Assembly: GCF_003429005.1 (NCBI RefSeq)
Contig: NZ_QVQV01000003.1
Span: 124,723 to 188,722 of the forward strand
DNA length: 64,000 bases
Direction of reading: 5' to 3'
Source: Paraburkholderia sp. DHOC27
GTDB taxonomy: Bacteria > Pseudomonadota > Gammaproteobacteria > Burkholderiales > Burkholderiaceae
The notes under the pieces are model-generated. The model did no database searches. It saw only the letters and a program-made list of their open reading frames with translations, and was not told the DNA's origin. A program made the position numbers and the translations under genes. Positions 1-9,940 of the stretch are shown piece by piece. Each line of letters starts with the position of its first letter. Positions within the stretch are counted from its first letter, which is position 1.

Positions 1-1071
1 TGGGCATGTGCGCAGCTGCCGCTCGCATGGCCGACCAGTTTCGGCGTGCTGGTGCTGTGCCGCATTCTGCTCGGCGCCGGTGAGGGCCCCGCGTCGCCGC
101 TCGCGCTGCATGTGGTGTATAGCTGGTTCGACGACCGCGAACGCAACCTGCCTACGCTCATCGTGCAGCAAGGCGCGACGGCGGGCGTGATCGTCGCGGG
201 TCCGGCGCTTACCTATATCTCGCAGCGCTGGCATTGGCATGCGACGTTCCTCACGCTTGGCGTGGTCGGTGCGGTATGGACCGTGCTGTGGCTGTGTGTC
301 GGCAAGGTAGGCGGCGTCGGCTCACGTGGCTCGGTTCGCGGCAGCGGCACTGGCACGATGCGCAGTGCCGCACATTCGCAACAAGGTGCGTCACGGGCTT
401 TCGCAGCGACTCAATCCCATTCGGCCACACGCGTCAGTTATCGCACCCTGCTCGCCGATCGCACGGTGATTGGCGTGATGCTGCAATGCTTCGTCGGCTA
501 TGCCGTCATTGCTATCGGCTTCACGTGGGTGCCCGCTTACTTTCGTCTCGGCCTCGGCTTTGCGGCAACGCAGGCCGGCTGGTTGTTCGCGGCGCAGGTG
601 GCCGCGCAGATTCCGGTGGGTATCGCGCTGGCAGTCTTTTCGCATCGTCTGCTCAAACGGGGCGTGCCGTCGCGCCGCGCACGCGGGACCTTGATCAGCG
701 TGGCTTGCGTCGTCAGCGGCCTCGCCTATGGCACGCTGCTGCTCGGCCTGCCGCCCTTCGTCAAGGTCGCCTTGATGGGGCTCGCCAGCGCGCTCGCCAT
801 CCAGACCTTCACGTTCGGCCCGATGCTGGTGGCCGAAGTCGCCCCCGCTGGACAACGCGGCGGCCTGCTCGCCATCACCAACTCGATTACGACCACAGCC
901 GGGCTCATCGGCCCCGCAGCAATGGGCAAACTCCTCGGCGTGATGGGTGATGCGCACGGCTACGAGATCGGCTTCGTGAGTACCGGCGTGTTGCTGCTCG
1001 TGGCGGGGCTTGCGGGATTCGTGCTGCTCGATCCGCAGCGCTCACGGCGTCGGCTGGACGCGTTGCGCTAA
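1..1071 (+). CDS. MFS transporter, 5'-truncated by window edge
   Basis: Major facilitator superfamily permease, inner membrane. The reading frame is open from base 1, so the N-terminal helices lie outside the window; 356 residues remain. The early segment RILLGAGEGPASP followed by a WF..RER loop is the signature region of ACS-type (anion:cation symporter) MFS carriers. About nine hydrophobic segments follow, with a polar, low-complexity central loop rich in Gly, Ser and Arg (around residues 105-140) between the two six-helix halves. A GTG at base 46 could be mistaken for the start but lies inside a transmembrane segment. The substrate cannot be read from the sequence; many relatives carry organic anions. 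Confidence 0.88.
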   Translation, partial: WACAQLPLAWPTSFGVLVLCRILLGAGEGPASPLALHVVYSWFDDRERNLPTLIVQQGATAGVIVAGPALTYISQRWHWHATFLTLGVVGAVWTVLWLCVGKVGGVGSRGSVRGSGTGTMRSAAHSQQGASRAFAATQSHSATRVSYRTLLADRTVIGVMLQCFVGYAVIAIGFTWVPAYFRLGLGFAATQAGWLFAAQVAAQIPVGIALAVFSHRLLKRGVPSRRARGTLISVACVVSGLAYGTLLLGLPPFVKVALMGLASALAIQTFTFGPMLVAEVAPAGQRGGLLAITNSITTTAGLIGPAAMGKLLGVMGDAHGYEIGFVSTGVLLLVAGLAGFVLLDPQRSRRRLDALR

Positions 1072-1204
1072 GGGGACATCAAGACGGGGTTAAACGGGCG
1101 GTGAGCGGGCGGCGAACGGGCGGGCGATTGATGAGTTGGCGCAGCGCGGGGCGGTGCTGTTATCGTACGGCCTGAACCCACCGATCCTCGCCGAAACCGA
1201 TCCG

Positions 1205-2149
1205 ATGAGCACCGCTCCCGCAGTCCTGTCCGCACGTCGCGCGCCCGACAGCTTTGCCATCCTCATCATGATCGGGCTATGCGCGATCTGGGGCTTTCAG
1301 CAGGTTGCGATCAAGAGTACCAACGCCGCGTTGCCGCCGGTGTTTCAGGCGGGCCTGCGCTCGGCGCTGGCTACGCTGCTCGTCTGGGCGTGGGCCTGGA
1401 CGCGCGGCACCCCGCTGTTTCGCAACGACGGCACGCTCGGCCCTGGCCTGCTCGCCGGTGTGCTGTTCGCCGCCGAGTTCGTCTGCATCTTTCTCGGCCT
1501 GACACTCACCAGTGCGTCGCGCATGGCGGTGTTTCTCTACACCGCGCCGTGTTTCACGGCCCTGGGACTACACTGGTTCGTGGAGGGCGAGCGCTTGCGG
1601 CGTGTGCAATGGGCGGGCATCGTGGTGGCCTTCGCGGGCATGACGCTCGCCTTCGCCGATGGCTTCACGCGCGTTCACACGAGCGCGCATGGCTCGGCGC
1701 TCGCCAGCGTGGCGGGCGACGCTCTGGGTGTGCTCGGTGGTATCGCGTGGGCGGCCACCACCGTGGTAGTGCGCGGCTCACGGCTCGCGCAAACCAGCGC
1801 CAGCAAGACGCTGTTCTATCAACTGGCGGTATCTGCCGTGCTGTTGCTCGCGTTGGCGGCCGCGCTGGGCCAGATCAAGGTGGATACGGTCACGCCTGTC
1901 GCCATCGTGAGCCTGGGCTACCAGGCCGTGGTCGTTGCGTTCGTCAGCTATCTGACCTGGTTCTGGCTGTTGACGCGCTATATCGCGTCGCGCCTGTCAG
2001 TGTTCTCGTTTCTGACGCCGCTCTTCGGTGTGACCTTCGGCGTACTGCTGCTCGGCGAATCGTTCAGCGTGCGCTTTCTGCTCGCGGCGTTGATGGTGCT
2101 GACGGGGATTGCGCTGGTGAACGCACCGGCGCGGCGGCCGGTGGTGTGA
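1205..2149 (+). CDS. EamA/DMT family transporter
   Basis: Inner-membrane carrier of the drug/metabolite transporter superfamily, 314 residues with about ten transmembrane helices arranged as two EamA repeats (roughly residues 15-150 and 170-305). The N-terminal motif CAIWGFQQVAIK and the C-terminal helix pair typical of RhaT/EamA proteins are present. The ATG at 1205 is preferred over an in-frame TTG at 1136, because the extra 23 residues are polar and precede the natural N-terminus of the family. It converges on rsmA with only 4 bases between the stop codons, so no separate terminator fits between them. The substrate is unknown; relatives export amino acids or small metabolites. Confidence 0.88.
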   Translation: MSTAPAVLSARRAPDSFAILIMIGLCAIWGFQQVAIKSTNAALPPVFQAGLRSALATLLVWAWAWTRGTPLFRNDGTLGPGLLAGVLFAAEFVCIFLGLTLTSASRMAVFLYTAPCFTALGLHWFVEGERLRRVQWAGIVVAFAGMTLAFADGFTRVHTSAHGSALASVAGDALGVLGGIAWAATTVVVRGSRLAQTSASKTLFYQLAVSAVLLLALAAALGQIKVDTVTPVAIVSLGYQAVVVAFVSYLTWFWLLTRYIASRLSVFSFLTPLFGVTFGVLLLGESFSVRFLLAALMVLTGIALVNAPARRPVV

Positions 2150-2153
2150 GGCC

Positions 2154-3008
2154 TTACGCGTCCGACTGCCCCGCGCCGCGCTGCGCGGAAGCGGCGAGAA
2201 TCTGCGCCACCTGCACGTACTCGGTAACCGGCACATCCTCCGCCCGGCGCTGCAAATCGAAGTTCAGCGCCTCGAAATCCACTCTGTCGCGAAACGCCGC
2301 CAGCGTATTGCGCAACATCTTGCGACGCTGCGAAAACGCCGCCGTCACGAGTTCGCCGAGCACACGCTCATCCACTGTGGGCAGTTCGTGCGGCGCGTAC
2401 GGAATCATCCGTACGATGGCCGAATCGACCTTTGGCGGCGGCTGAAATGCCTCAGGCGGCACGTCGAGCTGCTTGTCGATGACGTAGCGGTACTGCAGCA
2501 TTACCGAGAGCCGGCTGAACGCCTTGCTGCCCGGTTCGGCCACCATGCGCTCGACCACCTCGTTTTGCAGCATGAAGTGCTGGTCGATGACGCAGTGCGC
2601 GAATGCCGTCAGATGAAACAGCAACGGGCTCGAAATGTTGTACGGCAGATTGCCGACGATGCGCAGCGACGGCTTGCCTTCCGGCGCATCCGGCGCAGCC
2701 AGCGAGCCGAAATCGAAGTCGAGCGCGTCGCCCGAATGCAGCTCCAGCAAATCGCCAAACTTGTTCTTCAGCCGCGCGATCAGGTCACGGTCCAGTTCGA
2801 CCGCGTGCAGCGGCGCTTCCGGCGTCGCGACGCGCTCGATCAGCGGCTCGGTGAGCGCGCCGAGACCCGGTCCGATTTCGACCATGCGCTCGCCGCGCTG
2901 GGGGCGAATGACGTCGACGATCGAATCGATCACGCCCATGTCGACCAGAAAGTTCTGACCGAAACGCTTGCGCGCGAAATGACCCTGGTGCTGTCTGCTA
3001 GTGGACAT
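2154..3008 (-). CDS. rsmA: 16S rRNA (adenine1518/1519-N6)-dimethyltransferase
   Basis: RsmA (KsgA) dimethylates two adjacent adenines in the 3'-terminal hairpin of 16S rRNA, a late step in small-subunit assembly. The 284-residue protein has normal length. Visible motifs are the N-terminal [10 protein letters not shown] segment, the SAM-binding loop [14 protein letters not shown], the acidic residue of motif II (AVELDRDL) and the catalytic [12 protein letters not shown] (NLPY) motif. It is the last gene of a minus-strand run lptD-surA-pdxA-rsmA, 33 bases after pdxA, so it is probably co-transcribed. The same order is known in many proteobacteria, where apaG and apaH may follow; here they do not. 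Confidence 0.97.
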   Translation of the reverse strand: MSTSRQHQGHFARKRFGQNFLVDMGVIDSIVDVIRPQRGERMVEIGPGLGALTEPLIERVATPEAPLHAVELDRDLIARLKNKFGDLLELHSGDALDFDFGSLAAPDAPEGKPSLRIVGNLPYNISSPLLFHLTAFAHCVIDQHFMLQNEVVERMVAEPGSKAFSRLSVMLQYRYVIDKQLDVPPEAFQPPPKVDSAIVRMIPYAPHELPTVDERVLGELVTAAFSQRRKMLRNTLAAFRDRVDFEALNFDLQRRAEDVPVTEYVQVAQILAASAQRGAGQSDA

Positions 3009-3041
3009 CGAAAGACACTACGAAAAGAGAAACGAAAAAGA

Positions 3042-4046
3042 TCAGGCGGCGCGACGGTGACGTGCCATGGAAACCGCGGTGTCGATGGCGGCAATCAGGC
3101 TGCCCGCGTCCGCACGGCCCGTGCCGGCGAGGTCGAGCGCGGTGCCGTGATCCACCGAGGTGCGGATGATCGGCAAACCGAGCGTAACGTTGATGCCCTC
3201 GCCAAACGTCGCGTACTTCAGGACCGGCAGGCCCTGATCGTGAAACATGGCGAGCACGCAGTCGGCTTCGGTGAGGTAACGCGGCTGGAACAGCGTGTCG
3301 GCCGGATAAGGGCCCGGCGCGTCGATGCCCTGCGCGTTGGCCAGCTTCAACGCCGGTTCGATGACGTCGATTTCCTCACGCCCAAGATAACCGTTTTCGC
3401 CCGCATGCGGGTTCAAACCGGTCACGAGGATGCGCGGTGCCGGCAAGCCGAAATGATGCCGCAGGTCGTGGTCGATAATGCGCAGCGTCTCAACGATGCC
3501 TTCGACGCTCAGCGCCGCCGACACATCTTTCAGCGGCAGATGCGTGGTGGCCAGCGCCACGCGCAGCGGCCGGGGGCCGGTGCCCGCCAGCATCATCACG
3601 ACACGCGGGGTATGGGTGCGCTCGGCAAGATATTCGGTGTGGCCGGTGAACGGCACGCCGGCGTCGTTGATGGTGCTTTTTTGCAGCGGCGCGGTGACGA
3701 TGGCGTTGAACTGTCCGGCCACGGCGCCGTCAATGGCGCTATCGAGCAGCCCCAGAACATAGGCGCCATTCGCGGCATCGAGCTTGCCCGGCAGCGAAGG
3801 CGCGCTGAGCGGCTGATGCTGCACACGCACGCGGCCGTTGCCGCACAGCGCCTGCCAGTCGACGCCCACCGCCCTGGCTCGCGCGGCGAGCAGATCGGCG
3901 TCGCCCAGCACCGTGAACTGCGCGCCGGGCCAGTGCGCGGCTGCCCCTGCCAGCGCCTGTGCCGTCAGTTCGGGACCCACGCCGGCCGGTTCGCCGGTGG
4001 TGATCGCAATCTGCAGGCCGTGGGACGTGGGGGCAGCGCTCGTCAT
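3042..4046 (-). CDS. pdxA: 4-hydroxythreonine-4-phosphate dehydrogenase
   Basis: PdxA oxidises 4-phosphohydroxy-L-threonine with NAD to the precursor of 3-amino-2-oxopropyl phosphate, in the DXP-dependent pyridoxal phosphate pathway. At 334 residues it has family length. The N-terminus [13 protein letters not shown], the metal-binding histidine regions FTGHTEYLA and [12 protein letters not shown], and the C-terminal [16 protein letters not shown] are all intact. It begins 6 bases after the surA stop codon, so the two genes are translationally close and share a transcript. Confidence 0.97.
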   Translation of the reverse strand: MTSAAPTSHGLQIAITTGEPAGVGPELTAQALAGAAAHWPGAQFTVLGDADLLAARARAVGVDWQALCGNGRVRVQHQPLSAPSLPGKLDAANGAYVLGLLDSAIDGAVAGQFNAIVTAPLQKSTINDAGVPFTGHTEYLAERTHTPRVVMMLAGTGPRPLRVALATTHLPLKDVSAALSVEGIVETLRIIDHDLRHHFGLPAPRILVTGLNPHAGENGYLGREEIDVIEPALKLANAQGIDAPGPYPADTLFQPRYLTEADCVLAMFHDQGLPVLKYATFGEGINVTLGLPIIRTSVDHGTALDLAGTGRADAGSLIAAIDTAVSMARHRRAA

Positions 4047-4052
4047 GGTGGG

Positions 4053-5441
4053 TTACTGCAGGTTCGGCTTGCCGACCTTGATGTCGACGTAAGCCGTGTC
4101 GCGCAACTCGCGCAGCCAGTCGGCGTAGGCCTGTTCCGCTTTGCGCTGACCGATGGCCTGGCGCGCCTGATCCATCTGCTGCGCCACCGAGCCTTGCGAT
4201 TCGCGGCGGCCCATCACCTGGATCAGGTGATAGCCGTATTCGCTGCGCACCGGCTCGCTGATCTGGCCGTCCTGCAGGCTGTTCATGGCGCGTTCGAATT
4301 CCGGCACGGTTTCGCCCGGGCTGATCCAGCCGAGGTCGCCGCCCTGCGATGCCGAACCGTCCTGCGAGTACGTGCTGGCGAACTTGGCAAAGTCGCCGCC
4401 TTCGCTGATTTCACGCTTGATTTCGAGCAGCTTCTGACGCGCCTGCGGTTCCGACATGCCGTCGCCGACACGCAGCAGAATGTGGCGCACGTGCGTTTGC
4501 ACGACCTTGGTCGAATCGGAGCTGGCCGCGCCTTGACCGGCACGACGCTCGACGAGACGCATGATTTCGAAGCCGTCCGCCGTGCGGATCAGGTCCGGGT
4601 TCACCTGGCCGGGGCGCAGCGCGCCAGCAGCCTTGACGAATTCCGGCGGCAGTTGCGACGGCGGCTGGAAGCCCATGTCGCCGCCCTTGGAGGCGTCAGC
4701 CGCCTGCGAGTCGGACTTGGCCAGCTTTTCGAACTTCGTGTCGCCGGTCACGGCCTGTTGCAGGATGCCCTGGGCTTTCTGCTCGGCCGCGATAATGTCG
4801 TTTTGTGCAGCATTGGCCGGCACCTTCACAAGAATGTGCTCGATATGCAGGTCGCTCGTCAGGCCGACGTTCGGGCCACGCTGGCTGGCCACGTAGTTCG
4901 CCACTTCCGCGTCGGACACCGTCACCTTGCTGTCCACTTCCTTTTCACGCAGACGCGAGAGCGTCAGTTCCGTGCGGGCGTCACGCGTGAACGTGGACCA
5001 GGGCACGCCTTGCGCCTCGATCTTCGAGCGGTACACGTCGAGCGTGAGGCCATTGGCCTGAGCCAGACGTTCGAGCGTTTTCTGCACGGCGGCGTCGTCG
5101 ACGGTAATGCCGTCTTCCTTGGCCTTTTGCAGCTGGATACGCTCCAGCACCATCTGGTTGAGCACCTGCTGGCGCAATTGATCAGCCGGCGGCACCGGCG
5201 CATTTTGCTGCTGTAGACGGCGCGAGATCAGCCCGGTGCGCTCGTCGAGTTCACGCTGGGTAATCACGCCGTCATTGACCACGGCGGCGATCGTGTCCAC
5301 CGTCTGGCCGTTGCTGGGAGCGGGTTGAGCCGACTGGCCGCCCGCGTTGGGAAGATCCTGCGCCTGTGCTGGCGCGACCGACAGGAAAGAGGCAACAGCG
5401 ACGAGACCGACAGCCATCAATGCCAAGCGAAACTTTTTCAT
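4053..5441 (-). CDS. surA: periplasmic peptidyl-prolyl isomerase/chaperone SurA
   Basis: SurA escorts unfolded outer-membrane proteins across the periplasm to the BAM complex. The protein starts at MKKFRLALM (ATG at 5441), followed by a Sec signal peptide ending near the APAQAQ cleavage site; an in-frame start 18 codons upstream would bury the signal peptide. After an N-terminal chaperone domain (about residues 45-175) come two parvulin-type PpiC domains. The first opens with [10 protein letters not shown]; the second has [23 protein letters not shown] and [11 protein letters not shown] and looks the more canonical. It lies directly downstream of lptD, one of its best-known clients in other bacteria. 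Confidence 0.96.
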   Translation of the reverse strand: MKKFRLALMAVGLVAVASFLSVAPAQAQDLPNAGGQSAQPAPSNGQTVDTIAAVVNDGVITQRELDERTGLISRRLQQQNAPVPPADQLRQQVLNQMVLERIQLQKAKEDGITVDDAAVQKTLERLAQANGLTLDVYRSKIEAQGVPWSTFTRDARTELTLSRLREKEVDSKVTVSDAEVANYVASQRGPNVGLTSDLHIEHILVKVPANAAQNDIIAAEQKAQGILQQAVTGDTKFEKLAKSDSQAADASKGGDMGFQPPSQLPPEFVKAAGALRPGQVNPDLIRTADGFEIMRLVERRAGQGAASSDSTKVVQTHVRHILLRVGDGMSEPQARQKLLEIKREISEGGDFAKFASTYSQDGSASQGGDLGWISPGETVPEFERAMNSLQDGQISEPVRSEYGYHLIQVMGRRESQGSVAQQMDQARQAIGQRKAEQAYADWLRELRDTAYVDIKVGKPNLQ

Positions 5442-5517
5442 GATTCCCACAGATACTCCAATGATGTCGGGCGCGCCCCGCCCGTCTTTGCGCATTTTAT
5501 AGGTGACCGGACGACCG

Positions 5518-7884
5518 TCAGTCGTAATTGGTGAAACGTGCCTCCGGCGCCGGAGGCGGCGGCAGCGGCGTGTACCCCGGCACGCCTGAACGGAACGCGT
5601 TCATCAGGCCGTTGTCGACGCTCGACAGGCCCTTGAACGTGATCTGCGCCAGCAAGCGCGTGCCCTGGGTCGGCAACCCCAGGTTGTTCACCCCGTCCGC
5701 ATAACGCTGCACGCCGATGCCGAGCACCCAGCAATCCGCGTCATATTGCAGACCGATCAGGCTGTCGACGATCGCGTGCCCCTGCAGATCGTAATTGATG
5801 CGCGCCACACTATACACGTGGTGCGTCAGCGGCCACTGCGCGGAGATAGTGATCTGGCTGACCGGTGTGTCGTCCAGCGTCGTATCGGCACGGGTGTAGC
5901 GATAGGCGACGTTGATCACCTTGCCCGACTCCGGGCTGTAACCGAAGCCGAGACTGCTCTGCGTCAGCCGGTTATTGTCTGCATTATATTGGACCGCGGT
6001 TTCCGACGCGAAACCGGATCCGAGCTTCAACGACGCCCCGGCGATCAGGTCCGAGTGCGTGGCCTGCGCCGGCGTCTGCGTGGGCAGCAGCGTGACGCGC
6101 TGGTCCTGGAAGTAGTACTGCTGCGCCAGCACGAAACGCGCGCGTTCGTCGCCGGTGGCCGGATTGATGAAGCGCGTGGTGATGGCTGCCGTGAGGCGGT
6201 TCGCGTCGGCTACCCGGTCGTCGCCGACGAAGGTATTCGGCGTGAAGATTTCGGCGAGGCCGAAGTCCGCATCAGCCGTATCGAACAGCGGCGCGAAGCT
6301 CTGGTTGCGATAAGGCGTGTACACATAATAGATGCGCGGCTCGAGGGTCTGGATGTAATCCTGGCCAAAGAGCCTGACCGAACGTTCGAAGATCAGGCCG
6401 GTGTCGAACGAGAAGGTCGGCACCGATTCCGTGAAGTTCTTCGGCTGTCCGGCCGGCGAACCCGTGCCGATGTTGCTCAGGTCATACGACGCGAAGTGCC
6501 ACTGCACCTTCGGTGTGACGAAATAACCCGGGCCCACCAGCGAATACGACACGTACGGATCGAAGACGATGCGATCGCCCTGGGTCGAATCCGGCGTGGT
6601 GATCGTGAAGCGCGAGTAGTCCGCCATCGCGCCGTAATCGAAACCACCCACGTTGTACTGCGCGTACTTGACGTTCAACTCCGGCTCACGGCCGTACGGC
6701 GCCACCGACGGCGTCAGCGTCTGCCAGTGCTGCTCACGCGCGATCACCGACCACGGGCCGTTGTTGTACGTCAGACCGGCTTCCTGCTGATACAGCAACT
6801 GCGTGCCGTACAGAATCTGGCTGGAGGCCGAGCCAAGGTCTTCCGGAAAGGTATTGTCCGAAACCTTGTTGTAATAAATGTAGCCGCCAAAACCATTGCC
6901 GAAGCTCTGGTTGTGCTGGATGAACAGCGCGTAGCGGTTGGTCTTGGTGATGTTGTCGTCCGGCAGGAACGTGCCGCTGATCGAGCCGGAATACGTCGGC
7001 GACAGATAGCGGAACGTCGCATTCATCTCCAGCCCGCGCTTGGAGATGTAGTTCGGCGACAGCAACAGATCGCGATTCGGCGCGATGTTGAAGTAATACG
7101 GCAGATCGATTTCGAAGCCGTTGGTCGAACCCAGCGAGAACGTTGGCGGCAGGAAACCGCTGCGCCGCTCGCCCGAGAGCGGGAACGACAGCCACGGCGA
7201 ACCGAAGATCGGCACGCCCTGGAAGAACAGCACGCCGTTGTGCGCCACGCCCTCATCAGCGCCGGTGTCGAAGTCGAACTCGGTGCCACGGATGTACCAC
7301 GCCGGATTGCTTTCGCACTGACACGCGGTGTAGGTGCCCTGCGTGAACACCGAGCGCTCGTTGTCGAGCATGTCCACGCGCTGCGCGCTGCCCGAGCCGC
7401 CCGTGGCGATGAAGTGGTACTTCGGCGAGGTCATGAAGCCTTCGCTCGAATCCACCTGGATGTGCGCCTCGGGCCCGACGAAAGTGGCGCCGTTGTTGTT
7501 CACGTGCACCTGGCCGTACGCGTCGGCCATGTCGGTGTCCTGATCGTAGTGCAGCGCGTCGCCCTTGATCGTGAAGGTGGGACGGCGGACTTCGGCAGAA
7601 CCCTTGGCGGCGATATCCTGATCGCCGGTGCCATTGGTCGAGTCGCCGAGCACGAAGGTGGCCGGCTTCTGATCAGGGTGCAGCGGATGTTCTTCGAGCT
7701 GGGGGGCAAGCCGCATGCCCCACGGAACGTCGATGGGTTGAGGCTGCGCGGCGTCACCCGATAACTGGGCGTGCGCGAGCGCAGGCATCAGGCCCGGCAC
7801 GGCAATCAACGCCGCGACGAGCCGCCTTTTACGCGGCGCATCGCCACGCGAGGCGGTCGTTTGGGAAAGCTGTCTTGGCGGCAT
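5518..7884 (-). CDS. lptD: LPS-assembly protein LptD
   Basis: LptD is the outer-membrane beta-barrel that, with the lipoprotein LptE, inserts lipopolysaccharide into the outer leaflet. The chosen ATG gives 788 residues: an RKRR charged segment with signal peptide (cut near PALAHAQ), a periplasmic OstA-type jellyroll (about residues 95-200) and a large C-terminal barrel rich in alternating aromatic residues. The start is uncertain; in-frame ATG at 7908 or GTG at 7929 would add 8 or 15 residues, and none has a clear ribosome-binding site. Only three cysteines are visible, a CxC pair and a single late Cys, which differs from the four of Escherichia coli. A 225-bp gap separates it from the divergent amgK. 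Confidence 0.95.
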   Translation of the reverse strand: MPPRQLSQTTASRGDAPRKRRLVAALIAVPGLMPALAHAQLSGDAAQPQPIDVPWGMRLAPQLEEHPLHPDQKPATFVLGDSTNGTGDQDIAAKGSAEVRRPTFTIKGDALHYDQDTDMADAYGQVHVNNNGATFVGPEAHIQVDSSEGFMTSPKYHFIATGGSGSAQRVDMLDNERSVFTQGTYTACQCESNPAWYIRGTEFDFDTGADEGVAHNGVLFFQGVPIFGSPWLSFPLSGERRSGFLPPTFSLGSTNGFEIDLPYYFNIAPNRDLLLSPNYISKRGLEMNATFRYLSPTYSGSISGTFLPDDNITKTNRYALFIQHNQSFGNGFGGYIYYNKVSDNTFPEDLGSASSQILYGTQLLYQQEAGLTYNNGPWSVIAREQHWQTLTPSVAPYGREPELNVKYAQYNVGGFDYGAMADYSRFTITTPDSTQGDRIVFDPYVSYSLVGPGYFVTPKVQWHFASYDLSNIGTGSPAGQPKNFTESVPTFSFDTGLIFERSVRLFGQDYIQTLEPRIYYVYTPYRNQSFAPLFDTADADFGLAEIFTPNTFVGDDRVADANRLTAAITTRFINPATGDERARFVLAQQYYFQDQRVTLLPTQTPAQATHSDLIAGASLKLGSGFASETAVQYNADNNRLTQSSLGFGYSPESGKVINVAYRYTRADTTLDDTPVSQITISAQWPLTHHVYSVARINYDLQGHAIVDSLIGLQYDADCWVLGIGVQRYADGVNNLGLPTQGTRLLAQITFKGLSSVDNGLMNAFRSGVPGYTPLPPPPAPEARFTNYD

Positions 7885-8109
7885 GTATCGTTTGGCGAAT
7901 CGACCCATCCACCAGCTTTTTGCAGCCACGATCTTCCGCCCAAGCAGTCAGACCATCTCGGTCCGGCGCTCAACAATATTTACAATCTGTCGAAACGATG
8001 AGGCAGGCGGTAAAACGCGTTGAGCGAAAGCTGGCGTGAGTCGCGTCAAAAAAGTCGTGGGGTATTATATGGCAAGACGTTGTCCCCCAGAATTTGCCTT
8101 CCGGTTTTC

Positions 8110-9177
8110 ATGACCCAGCCCCTCGCACCGACCTCGACCGACGCCCGCCTCGAATTGCTGACCGCCTGGCTGCGTAGCCACGCTAACCGTTATGCCCTCG
8201 ACCTCGGCACCCTCGTGCCCGCCTCCAGCGACGCCAGTTTCCGGCGCTATTTCCGCCTCGTCGGTAAGGATGCGCAAGACGCGCCCGCAGGCACGCTGAT
8301 CGCCGTGGACGCGCCGCCGCCGGAAAAATGCCGCGAATTCGTACAGATCGCGCAGTTGCTCGGCGCCGCCAACGTGTACGTGCCGCGCGTGCTGGAGGTG
8401 GATTTCGAGCAGGGCCTGATGCTCGTCACGGATCTGGGCACCGCTTCCTATCTGGGCGAACTGAACCAGCGCACACCGGAAAGCGCGCGCCCGCTGATGC
8501 GCGACGCCCTCGACGCGCTGATCCGCTGGCAGCTCACCTCGCAGCCGGACGTCCTGCCGCCGTTCGACGAAGCCTTTCTGCGCCGCGAAATGGAATTGAT
8601 GCCGGAGTGGTTCATCGGCCGGCACCTGGGTCGCGAAGTGGACGAGAAGACCCGCGGCATCCTCGATCGCACCTTTGCGCTGCTGGTGGCGAGTGCACAG
8701 GCGCAGCCGCAGGTGTTCATGCTGCGCGATTTCATGCCGCGCAACCTGATGGTAGCACCCGGCCCCGCACCGTTGAATCCTGGCGTGCTCGACTTCCAGG
8801 ACGCGGTGTACGGACCGATCACGTACGACGTCGCCTCGCTCCTGCGGGATGCGTTCCTGAGCTGGGATGAAGAATTCGAGCTCGATTGCTTCGCGTACTA
8901 CTGGGAGCATGCGAAAAAGGCCGGCCTGCCGGTCGACGCCGATTTCGGCGAGTTCTACCGTCAACTCGAATGGATGGGCCTGCAGCGGCACATCAAGGTG
9001 CTTGGGCTCTTTTGCCGGATCAACTACCGGGATCACAAGCCGCACTACATGGACGACCTGCCGCGCTTCATCGGCTACGCCCGCAAGGTGGCGGAACGCT
9101 ACCGGCCGCTCGCGCCGTTTGCGAAGCTGCTCGACGAACTGGAAGGCCACGCCGCCGACGTCGGCTATACGTTCTGA
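8110..9177 (+). CDS. amgK: N-acetylmuramate/N-acetylglucosamine kinase
   Basis: A 355-residue protein of the aminoglycoside phosphotransferase (APH) fold. Paired with murU it is best read as AmgK, which phosphorylates the anomeric hydroxyl of recycled N-acetylmuramic acid so that UDP-MurNAc can be made without de novo MurA/MurB steps; the pathway is established in Pseudomonas. The APH catalytic loop is seen as MLRDFMPRNLMV (Asp and Asn of the HxDxxxxN type, with R in place of H) and the metal-binding DFQDA follows. The ATG at 8110 is chosen over an in-frame start at 8020, whose extra 30 residues are not family-like. murU follows after 30 bases. Confidence 0.92.
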   Translation: MTQPLAPTSTDARLELLTAWLRSHANRYALDLGTLVPASSDASFRRYFRLVGKDAQDAPAGTLIAVDAPPPEKCREFVQIAQLLGAANVYVPRVLEVDFEQGLMLVTDLGTASYLGELNQRTPESARPLMRDALDALIRWQLTSQPDVLPPFDEAFLRREMELMPEWFIGRHLGREVDEKTRGILDRTFALLVASAQAQPQVFMLRDFMPRNLMVAPGPAPLNPGVLDFQDAVYGPITYDVASLLRDAFLSWDEEFELDCFAYYWEHAKKAGLPVDADFGEFYRQLEWMGLQRHIKVLGLFCRINYRDHKPHYMDDLPRFIGYARKVAERYRPLAPFAKLLDELEGHAADVGYTF

Positions 9178-9207
9178 TCGTTCTGACCGTTCCAGGCATT
9201 CCAACCG

Positions 9208-9930
9208 ATGACGAAGTCTCTGACGAAAGCGATGATTTTCGCCGCCGGGCGCGGCGAACGGATGCGTCCGTTGACGGACCACACGCCCAAGCCTCTGCTC
9301 GAAGCGGGCGGCAAACCCCTGATTGTCTGGCAGATCGAGCGGCTCGCGCAGGCCGGTTTCCAGACCATCGTGATCAATCACGCGTGGCTGGGTGAGCGCC
9401 TCGAAGCAGCAATGGGCGACGGCTCGCGCTGGGGCGTACAACTGCGTTACTCACGCGAACACGAAGCACTCGAAACCGCCGGCGGCATCGCCCACGCGCT
9501 GCCGCTGCTAGAAGACGGTGATGTGAGCGAGATTTTTGCCGGCGTAGCGGGCGACGTCTACACCCACTTCGACTACGCTTCGCTGCACGCCCACGCGTCG
9601 CGCCTCGCTGCGCAGCCGGAGCCCGGCATGCATCTGGTGATGGTGCCGAACCCGTCGTTTCATCCGAAGGGTGATTTCGGTCTCGTGGATGGCGTGGTGT
9701 CGCTCGAGGCGCAACCGCGCCTCACGTTCGGCAGCATCGGCCTGTACGACACGCGCATGTTCCGCAGCTTGCCGCGCGGCACGCCTCGTGCGCTGACGCC
9801 GTTTTACTTCGATACCATCGGCCGTGGCCTCGCGAGCGGCGAGTTCTACGATGGCGCCTGGGACAACGTCGGCACACCCGCGCAACTCGACGCGCTTGAT
9901 CAACGCCTGCGGCTCGCCGGGGCGAACTAG
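9208..9930 (+). CDS. murU: N-acetylmuramate alpha-1-phosphate uridylyltransferase
   Basis: A 240-residue nucleotidyltransferase with the sugar-nucleotide pyrophosphorylase signature AMIFAAGRGERMRPLTDHTPKPLL at its N-terminus and the aspartate-containing GVAGDVYTHFDY segment (metal-binding GD) near residue 110. With amgK directly upstream it fits MurU, which joins MurNAc-1-phosphate and UTP to give UDP-MurNAc in the MurA-bypassing recycling route known from Pseudomonas putida. A general glucose-1-phosphate-type transferase is the alternative if judged without context. The gene ends 10 bases before the convergent ABC transporter stop. Confidence 0.93.
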   Translation: MTKSLTKAMIFAAGRGERMRPLTDHTPKPLLEAGGKPLIVWQIERLAQAGFQTIVINHAWLGERLEAAMGDGSRWGVQLRYSREHEALETAGGIAHALPLLEDGDVSEIFAGVAGDVYTHFDYASLHAHASRLAAQPEPGMHLVMVPNPSFHPKGDFGLVDGVVSLEAQPRLTFGSIGLYDTRMFRSLPRGTPRALTPFYFDTIGRGLASGEFYDGAWDNVGTPAQLDALDQRLRLAGAN

Positions 9931-9940
9931 TCCCGCCGCT

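Noticed and set aside
2388..5216. 942-residue open frame on the plus strand
   Set aside because: It lies antisense to rsmA, pdxA and surA; its Arg/Ala-rich sequence has no family pattern and arises from high GC third positions.
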